From positions 1 to 11,287 of the forward strand of contig JAEZXF010000542.1 in assembly GCA_023419995.1 (NCBI GenBank): 11,287 nt of DNA, given 5' to 3'. The notes under the pieces are model-generated. The model was given only the letters and a program-made list of their open reading frames with translations. It did not search any database and had not been told where the DNA came from. Position numbers and translations under genes: made by a program. Below, piece by piece: positions 5,883-11,287 of this stretch (within the stretch, counting starts at the first letter, position 1; each line of letters opens with the position of its first letter). Origin of the DNA: Pseudomonadota bacterium. GTDB taxonomy: Bacteria; Pseudomonadota; Alphaproteobacteria; Rhizobiales; Rhizobiaceae.

Positions 5883-7079
5883 GTGCTCGTTCCCCCGCCG
5901 CGCCCGGCGCCGCCGCTTCATGCCGTCCTCGCCGACGAGGGCTTCCGTCTGTTCTTCCCGCTGACCGCGCTCTACGCGGCGCTGTGGCCGTTCCAGTGGG
6001 TGCTGGTGTTCGGCCTCGACCTGCCGTTCGCGCGCACCACCGCGCCGGGCCTGTGGCACGCCCACGAGATGATCTTCGGCGCCTATGGCGCGGCGCTCCT
6101 CGGCTTCATCACCACCGCGATCCCGGAATGGACCGACACCGAGCGCCTTCGGGGCCGCCGGCTCTGGGTGCTGGCCGGGCTGTGGGGCGTCGGCCGGCTG
6201 GTCGGCTTCCTCGGCATGGACGCGCTCAACCTCGTCGGCGCGCTGGCCGACATCGGCTGGCTGTCGCTGCTCGCCGCCTATGTGGTGTGGGCGTCCTGGG
6301 TCAAGCGCACCGACCGCCTGCTCGCCTTCCTCTACTGGATCGGCGCGCTGCTCGTCTGCCTCGTCGGCGTGCGCTACGGCTTCCACGTCGCCGACCACGA
6401 GCTGTCGCAGGGGTGGCTGCGCCTTGCCGGCTTCGTCTTCCTCGGCCTGCTCGGCGTCGCGCTGGCGCGCATCACGGTCCCCGTCACCAACCAGGTGCTC
6501 GACCCGACGGAGGAGACCTCGCCCTTCCGGCCGCATCCCGGCCGCGTCACGCTGGCGCCGGGCCTGACCGCGCTGCTGATCGCGGGCGAGCTGCTGGGCT
6601 TCTCGCCCGAGGTCACCGGCTTCCTTGCCATCGCCGCGGGCGCGGCCTTCATGGACCGCGCCGGCGAGGCCTTCGTCGGGCGCGAGGCGTTCCGCACCGA
6701 GATCATGGCGCTCGCCGGCTCGGCGGTCTTCTCCGGCGCGGGGCTGATCCTGGTCGGCGCCGCCCGCCTCGGCGCGCCCGTGCCCGAGGTCACGGCGCTG
6801 CATCTTTCCTTGATGGGCGGGCTCGGCATGGGCGTGCTGATGGTGCTGTCCATCGCCGGGCTGCTGCACTCCGGCCGCCATCTCGGCTTCCCGCCGGCGA
6901 CGCGCATCGGCTTCGCCCTGCTGGTGGTCGCGGTCGCCCTCCGCGTGCTGCCCGATCTTGAGGCAATTCCCCATCTGCCGGGCCCGCTCCATGCGGGAGC
7001 GGCTATTTTTTGGGCAGGCGCGTTCCTGCTCTGGCTGCGCGACTACTGGCCGTTCGTCAGCTCGCTCGACCGGCCCTGA
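5883..7079 (+). CDS. nnrS: NnrS-family haem/copper membrane protein
   Basis: This 398-residue polytopic membrane protein is mostly Leu/Ala/Gly/Phe/Trp hydrophobic segments, about twelve by eye. Family motifs are the opening EGFRLFFPLTALYA (19-32), the WHAHEMIFGAYGAALLGFITTAIPEW block (58-83), and a later helix with His307 and His329 spaced 22 residues apart as in other NnrS proteins. NnrS proteins are haem- and copper-binding, found with nitric-oxide-responsive genes and linked to NO tolerance. Here the usual MTRA...GHTGR ending of the last motif reads LSIA...LHSGR, so this is a divergent member. The start is a GTG two bases after the ATPase stop, with GGAAGG about 9 nt upstream inside the ATPase gene. 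Co-translation with an importer suggests a joint function. A terminator-like hairpin lies within its 3' end. Confidence 0.85.
   Translation: MLVPPPRPAPPLHAVLADEGFRLFFPLTALYAALWPFQWVLVFGLDLPFARTTAPGLWHAHEMIFGAYGAALLGFITTAIPEWTDTERLRGRRLWVLAGLWGVGRLVGFLGMDALNLVGALADIGWLSLLAAYVVWASWVKRTDRLLAFLYWIGALLVCLVGVRYGFHVADHELSQGWLRLAGFVFLGLLGVALARITVPVTNQVLDPTEETSPFRPHPGRVTLAPGLTALLIAGELLGFSPEVTGFLAIAAGAAFMDRAGEAFVGREAFRTEIMALAGSAVFSGAGLILVGAARLGAPVPEVTALHLSLMGGLGMGVLMVLSIAGLLHSGRHLGFPPATRIGFALLVVAVALRVLPDLEAIPHLPGPLHAGAAIFWAGAFLLWLRDYWPFVSSLDRP
6984..7011 (+). terminator. Terminator-like hairpin inside the nnrS coding end
   Basis: CCGCTCC (6984-6990) and GGAGCGG (6996-7002) form a perfect 7-bp stem with a 5-base loop. 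CTA and six Ts follow (7006-7011). This is a textbook intrinsic terminator shape in the sense orientation, but it ends 68 bases before the end of the nnrS stop codon. The encoded residues (HAGAAIFWAGAF) look like genuine NnrS sequence, so the gene is not obviously truncated. No better terminator is seen between 7080 and 7250. Confidence 0.5.
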
Positions 7080-7153
7080 GCCGCCGTTTTCGCGGTTTTG
7101 CGCAGGGAAAGAACGCCTGGGCCGTCCTCGGCGAAATATCTGTGCGCAAATGT

Positions 7154-7195
7154 CGCAAAAAAATAGGTCAGCATTGCTGACTTCTTATTGCGCAA
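7154..7195. promoter_or_regulatory. Extended dyad upstream of gdh (candidate operator)
   Basis: A perfect palindrome GTCAGC-ATT-GCTGAC (7167-7181) is flanked by outer inverted half-sites CGCAA (7154-7158) and TTGCG (7188-7192), with AT-rich spacers of 8 and 6 bp. Further TTGCGCA-like motifs lie at 7098-7104 and 7143-7149, and TTGCGCAA (7188-7195) is itself palindromic. Such long AT-spaced dyads suit multimeric regulators, for example the Lrp/AsnC family, which often control amino acid dehydrogenases. The regulator is a guess. Confidence 0.5.
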
Positions 7196-7216
7196 CCGCC
7201 GCCCGTCTTCTATGCA
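7188..7216 (+). promoter_or_regulatory. Possible gdh promoter
   Basis: TTGCGC (7188-7193) and TATGCA (7211-7216) are 17 bp apart, giving a start site near 7223 and a 30-nt leader. The -10 match is poor (three of six). The -35 coincides with the outer half-site of the dyad, so a bound regulator would compete with polymerase. Confidence 0.3.
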
Positions 7217-7253
7217 GAGTGCCGTAATCCACTGCAAACCTCACGGAGCCATG

Positions 7254-8519
7254 ATGTCAGAAGACAGCCTTCTCGACGATGCGCTCGTCCGCCTGGACGA
7301 GGCCGCTGCCCATCTCAGCATCGACCCGGATGTGATCGAGAAGCTGAAATACGCCCGCGAGACCACCAAGGTGCGCCTGATGATCCGCATGGACGACGGC
7401 TCGCGGAAATCCTTCCTGGCTTGGCGCTGCCGCAACGACGACACGCGCGGCCCTACCAAGGGCGGCATCCGCTTCCACCCCGACGCCACCGCCGACGAGG
7501 TCGAGACGCTCGCCTTCTGGATGACCTTCAAGTGCGCCGTCATGAACCTGCCCTATGGCGGCGGCAAGGGCGCCGTCCAGGTCGATCCGCGCCAGCTCTC
7601 CAAGGCCGAGATCGAACGCCTGTCGCGCGCCTACATCCAGGCCTTCGCCCGCACCGTCGGTCCCGACCGCGACATCCCCGCGCCCGACGTCTACACCAAC
7701 TCGATGATCATGGGCTGGATGGCAGACGAGTACGCGCAGATCGTCGGCCAGGCGGAGCCGGCCGTCATCACCGGCAAGCCGATCGCGCTCGGCGGCTCGC
7801 TCGGCCGCGGCGATGCGACCGCGCGCGGCGGCTACTACCTCGTGCGCCATCTGGCGAGCGATCTCGGCCTCGGCCAGACGCTGCGCGTCGCCGTGCAGGG
7901 CTTCGGCAACGCCGGCCAGCACATCGCGCGGCTGCTCGCCGGCGACGGCCACAAGATCGTCGCCGCGACCGACTCCGAAGGCGGCGTCTATGCCGCCGGC
8001 GGCCTCGACGTGAACCTGCTGCTGGAAGCCAAGGCGCATGGCCGTTCCGTCGCCTCGACCGCCGGCAAGAGCGGGCACGAGTTCCTGGCCGGCGACGCGC
8101 TCGTCGGCGTGGATTGCGACCTCCTGGTGCCGTCGGCGCTGGAGAACATGATCCGCGAGGACAATGCCGGCGAGGTCAAGGCCAAGCTCGTCCTCGAGCT
8201 GGCCAACGGCCCGGTCACGCCCGAGGCGGACGAGATCCTGGCGAAGAAGGACGTCATCGTGCTGCCCGACATCCTGGCCAATGCCGGCGGCGTCACGGTC
8301 TCCTACTTCGAGTGGGTCCAGAACAAGCAGGGCTACTACTGGACCGAGCGCGAGATCCACGAGCGCCTTCAGGAGATCATGGAGCGGGAAGGCCGCGCCA
8401 TCTGGAACATCTCCAAGAACAAGGGCATCTCGGTGCGCACGGCGGCCTATGTCCACGCGCTCGGCCGTCTCGCCGAGGCGATCGAGGCCCACGGCACCCA
8501 GAGCTTCTTCACGAGCTGA
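7254..8519 (+). CDS. gdhA: Glu/Leu/Phe/Val-type dehydrogenase, probably glutamate dehydrogenase
   Basis: This 421-residue cytosolic enzyme probably interconverts glutamate and 2-oxoglutarate plus ammonia. The N-terminal domain has GPTKGGIRFHP (67-77), Lys93 (TFKCA), the catalytic-lysine motif PYGGGKGAVQVDP with Lys105, and the catalytic aspartate Asp145 in PAPDVYTN. The nucleotide domain has ALGGSLGRGDATARGG, then the dinucleotide fold VAVQGFGNAG (212-221) with Asp240 at the end of the second strand, which favours NAD. The C-terminal DILANAGGVTVSYFEWVQN block is also typical. Two adjacent ATGs exist (7251, 7254); the second is preferred because GGAG (7245-7248) is 5 nt away rather than 2. Leucine or another amino acid as substrate cannot be excluded without the pocket residues. 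It converges with the polyamine operon. Confidence 0.92.
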   Translation: MSEDSLLDDALVRLDEAAAHLSIDPDVIEKLKYARETTKVRLMIRMDDGSRKSFLAWRCRNDDTRGPTKGGIRFHPDATADEVETLAFWMTFKCAVMNLPYGGGKGAVQVDPRQLSKAEIERLSRAYIQAFARTVGPDRDIPAPDVYTNSMIMGWMADEYAQIVGQAEPAVITGKPIALGGSLGRGDATARGGYYLVRHLASDLGLGQTLRVAVQGFGNAGQHIARLLAGDGHKIVAATDSEGGVYAAGGLDVNLLLEAKAHGRSVASTAGKSGHEFLAGDALVGVDCDLLVPSALENMIREDNAGEVKAKLVLELANGPVTPEADEILAKKDVIVLPDILANAGGVTVSYFEWVQNKQGYYWTEREIHERLQEIMEREGRAIWNISKNKGISVRTAAYVHALGRLAEAIEAHGTQSFFTS

Positions 8520-8555
8520 AGCCCCGTCGTCACGCGGCGCGGCGCTTGAAACGAG

Positions 8556-8587
8556 AACACCCCCATCACGGCCGTGACGGGGGTGTT
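8556..8587. terminator. Bidirectional intrinsic terminator between gdh and the polyamine operon
   Basis: AACACCCCC (8556-8564) pairs perfectly with GGGGGTGTT (8579-8587). The interior TCAC-GGCC-GTGA is itself a hairpin, so the whole forms one long stem with a single A·C mismatch. The flanks give short T tracts in both directions. It lies 37 bp after the gdh stop and 21 bp after the end of the convergent dehydrogenase gene, so it can end transcripts from both sides. Confidence 0.88.
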
Positions 8588-8607
8588 TTCATGTTCGGCA
8601 AGATGCC

Positions 8608-9849
8608 TCAGGAGAAGGTCAGGGCCCTGTCGTCCGCGCCTTCCCTGATCCGGGTCGGCAGGCCGATGCGGTTCAGGAGATCGAGGAAGGGCCGCGGCGG
8701 CAGGTCCTCGATATTGGCCATCTTCTTCACGTCCCACTCGCCGGTGGCGATCAGCATCGCCGCGGCGACCGCCGGCACGCCGGCCGTGTAGGAGATGCCC
8801 TGCGAGCCGACCTCCTCGTAGGCTTCCTTGTGGTCGGCGACGTTGTAGATGAAGACCTCGCGTTCCTTGCCGTCCTTCACGCCCCTGACCAGGTCGCCGA
8901 TGCAGGTCTTGCCGGTGTAGTCGGGCGCGAGCGAGCCGGGATCGGGCAGCACCGCCTTCACCACCTTCAGCGGCACCACCTCCAGCCCCTCGGCCGTCTT
9001 CACCGGCTGCTCGGAGAGCAGGCCGAGATTCTTCAGCACCGTGAAGACGTTGATGTAGTGGTCGCCGAAGCCCATCCAGAAGCGCACGTTCGGCACGCCA
9101 AGGATCTGCGACAGCGAGTGCACCTCGTCGTGGCCGGTGAGGTACGCCTTCTGCTTGCCGACGACCGGCAGGTCCCATTCCTTGCCGATCTCGAACATCG
9201 TGTTCGACGTCCACTGGCCGTCCTGCCACGACCAGACCTGGCCCGTGAACTCGCGGAAGTTGATCTCGGGGTCGAAGTTGGTGGCGAACCAGCGGCCGTG
9301 GCTGCCGGCGTTGATGTCGATGATGTCGATGGACTCGATGCGGTCGAAGAACTCGTCATGCGCGAGCTTGGCGTAGGCGTTGACCATGCCGGGGTCGAAG
9401 CCGGCGCCGAGGATGGCGGTGACGCCGGCCTTCTCGACCTCGTCGCGCCGCTTCCACTCGTAGTTGGCGTACCACGGCGGCGTCTCGCAGATCTTCATCG
9501 GGTCTTCGTGGATCGCGGTGTCGATATAGGCCGCGCCCGTGGCGACGCAGGCGGAAAGCACCGACATGTTGAGAAAGGCCGAGCCGACATTGATGACGAT
9601 CCGCGCGCCGGTCCTTTCGATCAGCGCCGTCGTCGCGTCCACATCCATCGCGTCGAGCGCATGGGCTTCGAGCCTGCCGTCCGTCTTCAGCGCGTTCTTC
9701 TCGCGCACGGAGGCCACGATCGCCTCGCACTTCGCCAGCGTGCGCGAGGCGATATGGATGTCGCCGAGCACATCGTTGTTCTGTGCGCATTTGTGCGCGA
9801 CGACCTGCGCCACGCCGCCGGCGCCGATGATGAGGATGTTCTTTTTCAT
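8608..9849 (-). CDS. Carboxynorspermidine/carboxyspermidine dehydrogenase (saccharopine dehydrogenase family)
   Basis: This 413-residue NADPH-type reductase condenses aspartate semialdehyde with a diamine; with putrescine it makes carboxyspermidine, the precursor of spermidine in many alphaproteobacteria. The N-terminal Rossmann motif is ILIIGAGGVAQVVAHKCAQ (5-23), followed by ASRTLAKCEAI and the VINVGSAFLNMSV/ATGAAYIDTA segments of the Lys9/saccharopine-dehydrogenase fold. The middle contains GAGFDPGMVNAYAK and NAGSHGRWFATNFDPEINF, typical of this branch. The ATG at 9849 is the only plausible start; a strong AAAGGAGG lies 12 nt upstream, rather far. It follows nspC on the same strand by 43 bp, so the two pathway enzymes are co-transcribed, with the decarboxylase first. 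Confidence 0.92.
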   Translation of the reverse strand: MKKNILIIGAGGVAQVVAHKCAQNNDVLGDIHIASRTLAKCEAIVASVREKNALKTDGRLEAHALDAMDVDATTALIERTGARIVINVGSAFLNMSVLSACVATGAAYIDTAIHEDPMKICETPPWYANYEWKRRDEVEKAGVTAILGAGFDPGMVNAYAKLAHDEFFDRIESIDIIDINAGSHGRWFATNFDPEINFREFTGQVWSWQDGQWTSNTMFEIGKEWDLPVVGKQKAYLTGHDEVHSLSQILGVPNVRFWMGFGDHYINVFTVLKNLGLLSEQPVKTAEGLEVVPLKVVKAVLPDPGSLAPDYTGKTCIGDLVRGVKDGKEREVFIYNVADHKEAYEEVGSQGISYTAGVPAVAAAMLIATGEWDVKKMANIEDLPPRPFLDLLNRIGLPTRIREGADDRALTFS

Positions 9850-9892
9850 GTCGGCACGGAGCCTCCTTTCAGTTTCGGGTGCTTGCGGAGCC

Positions 9893-10990
9893 TCACGAGA
9901 GGCTTGCCTCGTAGTCCGCGAAGGTGAACTCGCGGACCGTCCTGACCGAGCCGTCCGGCTCGCGGATGGCGATCGACGGCATGCGAACGCCGTTGAACCA
10001 GTTTTTCTTGACCATCGTATAACCGGCCGCATCCTGGATGGAGATCCGGTCGCCGGGGCGAAGCGCCTCGGGAAACCGGAAGGTGCCGAACACGTCGCCC
10101 GCCAGGCACGACTTGCCGCAGACCATGAACTCGTGCGGCCCGGCGTTCGGCGCCACCTTGGCGCTCTCGCGGTAGATCAGCAGGTCGAGCATGTGCGCCT
10201 CGATGGACGAATCGACGATGGCGAGGTGCTTGCCGTTGTAGAGCGTGTCGAGGACGGTCACCTCGAGCGTCGTGCTTCTGGTGATCGCCGCCTCGCCCGG
10301 CTCCAGGTAGACCTGCACGCCGAAGCGGTCCGAGAAGCGCTTCAGCCGGTCGCAGAACGCGTCGAGGGGGTAGCCCTCGCCGGTGAAGTGGATGCCGCCG
10401 CCGAGGCTGACCCAGTCGACGCGGGACAGGAGCGCGCCGAACTTCTCCTCGATCCGGTCGAGCATGCGGTCGAACAGCGGGAAGTCGGCGTTCTCGCAGT
10501 TGTTGTGGATCATGAAGCCGCTGATGCGGTCGAGCACCGGCTCGACCCGCGCCGCGTCCCACTCGCCCAGCCGGCTGAACGGCCGCGCCGGGTCGGCGAG
10601 GTCGAAGGTGGAGGACGAGACGCCGGGGTTGAGCCTGATCCCGCGCGCGACGCCCGCCGCCCGGCCGGCGAAGCGGTCGAGCTGGCCGACGGAGTTGAAG
10701 ATGATCTTGTCGGCATGGGAGATCGCCTCGTCGATCTCGTGGTCGGCCCAGGCCACGCTGTAGGCATGGGTCTCGCCGCCGAACTTCTCGCGCCCGAGCC
10801 TGACCTCGTAGAGCGACGACGAGGTTGTGCCGTCCATGTAGTCGCGCATCAGGTCGAACACCGACCAGGTGGCGAAGCATTTCAGCGCCAGCAGCGCCTT
10901 CGCGCCGGACTGCGCCCGCACGCGGGCGATGATCTCCATGTTGCGCAGGAGCTTCTGTTTGTCGATCAGGTAGTAGGGCGTCTGGATCAT
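9893..10990 (-). CDS. nspC: Carboxynorspermidine/carboxyspermidine decarboxylase
   Basis: This 365-residue PLP enzyme of the alanine-racemase/ornithine-decarboxylase fold (fold III) decarboxylates carboxyspermidine or carboxynorspermidine to the triamine. It shows the opening TPYYLIDKQKLLRNM, the PLP Schiff-base lysine Lys37 in LLALKCFATWSVF, the phosphate-binding glycine loop SLGGGIHFTGEGYPLD, the EPGEA motif, and the second-subunit active-site cysteine block CGKSCLAGDVFG (Cys295, Asp299). The ATG at 10990 begins MIQTPYY, as expected for the family, but its Shine-Dalgarno is weak (only GAGCGAAG). A terminator-like hairpin lies 26 bp upstream. In rhizobia the product is probably spermidine; which diamine is used cannot be read from sequence. 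Confidence 0.94.
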   Translation of the reverse strand: MIQTPYYLIDKQKLLRNMEIIARVRAQSGAKALLALKCFATWSVFDLMRDYMDGTTSSSLYEVRLGREKFGGETHAYSVAWADHEIDEAISHADKIIFNSVGQLDRFAGRAAGVARGIRLNPGVSSSTFDLADPARPFSRLGEWDAARVEPVLDRISGFMIHNNCENADFPLFDRMLDRIEEKFGALLSRVDWVSLGGGIHFTGEGYPLDAFCDRLKRFSDRFGVQVYLEPGEAAITRSTTLEVTVLDTLYNGKHLAIVDSSIEAHMLDLLIYRESAKVAPNAGPHEFMVCGKSCLAGDVFGTFRFPEALRPGDRISIQDAAGYTMVKKNWFNGVRMPSIAIREPDGSVRTVREFTFADYEASLS

Positions 10991-11015
10991 CGGCTTCGCT
11001 CGTTCGGGAGAATGG

Positions 11016-11039
11016 CAAAAAGGCTTCGGCCCGCGAGCC
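11016..11039 (-). terminator. Intrinsic terminator-like hairpin between the nitronate monooxygenase gene and nspC
   Basis: On the minus strand GGCTCG (11039-11034) pairs with CGAAGCC (11028-11022) across a 5-base loop, with one bulged A, and is followed by five Ts (11021-11017). It lies 43 bp after the upstream stop and ends 26 bp before the nspC ATG. It probably terminates the upstream gene, though it leaves almost no room for a separate nspC promoter. Confidence 0.5.
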
Positions 11040-11081
11040 GCCCCTGCCGGAGCTTCCCGCGGTTCCGCGCCTGTCGGTGGT

Positions 11082-11287
11082 CTATGCCGCTGTCGTGTGG
11101 CGGGCGGAAAGGCGCTCCAGCGCCTCCTCGGCCAGCGCGCGGGTCAGCTCCGCCGCGCCCATCTCGCGGCCGAGCCGCGCGGCCTGCCCGGCCCACAGCG
11201 ACATGAAATCGCTGGAGCCCGCCTTCTCGCTGGCCCCGCGCAGGGGCGCGAGCGCGCCGCCCGCCAGCGGGAAGGCCGGCGCGTCGC
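11082..11287 (-). CDS. Nitronate monooxygenase-like protein, C-terminal fragment
   Basis: The minus strand is open from the window edge to a TAG at 11084-11082, giving the last 67 residues. The segment FPLAGGALAPLRGASEKAGSSDF followed by SLWAGQAARLGREMGAAELTRAL is the usual end of 2-nitropropane dioxygenase/nitronate monooxygenase-type FMN flavoproteins, which oxidise nitronates to carbonyl compounds and nitrite. The catalytic and FMN-binding parts lie outside the window, so function is by family resemblance only. It is upstream of and co-directional with nspC, 91 bp apart. Confidence 0.75.
   Translation of the reverse strand, partial: DAPAFPLAGGALAPLRGASEKAGSSDFMSLWAGQAARLGREMGAAELTRALAEEALERLSARHTTAA

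Noticed and set aside
7080..7099. CCGC...GCGG-TTTT just after nnrS as an intrinsic terminator
   Set aside because: The stem is only four base pairs and the T run is short; too weak to call.
7257..8492. Long minus-strand open frame opposite gdh
   Set aside because: Antisense to a fully supported dehydrogenase, with Gly/Asp/Val-biased composition and no recognisable domain or ribosome site.
9539..11206. Long plus-strand open frame opposite nspC and the dehydrogenase
   Set aside because: Open only because G+C-rich third positions remove stops; it is low-complexity Arg/Ala/Val/Glu and antisense to two genes with intact catalytic motifs.

Overview
This G+C-rich window has the gene content and codon use of an alphaproteobacterium, most likely a member of the Rhizobiales (Mesorhizobium/Phyllobacteriaceae-like). 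Three things point that way: a B12-independent methionine synthase under a cobalamin riboswitch, a carboxynorspermidine dehydrogenase/decarboxylase pair of the type these bacteria use to make spermidine, and an NnrS-family protein. Genus assignment is inference from gene content only.

Layout, left to right. Bases 1-210 are the 3' end of an IS1595/ISXO2-type transposase, followed by a probable IS right end. Next, on the minus strand, is metE (365-2713) with its own intrinsic terminator. Its roughly 290-nt leader carries a clear cobalamin riboswitch, an SD-sequestering expression platform and a sigma70-like promoter. The intergenic region to 3292 is crowded: an AT-rich palindrome beside the metE -35, three 14-bp tandem repeats, a long inverted repeat, and a CRP/FNR-type box placed exactly 41.5 bp upstream of the start site predicted from a TATAAG -10 box. 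That promoter would drive a tightly packed plus-strand operon (3293-7079): a Tat-exported NMT1/SsuA-like binding protein, an SsuC/TauC-like permease, an SsuB/TauB-like ATPase and an NnrS-family haem/copper membrane protein.

A Glu/Leu/Phe/Val-type dehydrogenase (7254-8519, probably glutamate dehydrogenase) follows, with a dyad-rich upstream region. It converges with the minus-strand polyamine operon across a strong bidirectional terminator. That operon is nspC-like decarboxylase (10990-9893) followed by carboxynorspermidine/carboxyspermidine dehydrogenase (9849-8608). The window ends in the C-terminus of a nitronate monooxygenase-like gene on the minus strand.

The most interesting candidate for an undescribed system is the ABC transporter/NnrS operon with its FNR/NnrR-like class II promoter. 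It looks like an uptake system of unknown substrate switched on by low oxygen or nitric oxide and translated together with an NnrS-type protein. The rest is core metabolism (methionine, nitrogen assimilation, spermidine), but the metE leader, the gdh upstream dyad and a terminator-like hairpin inside the nnrS coding region deserve attention.
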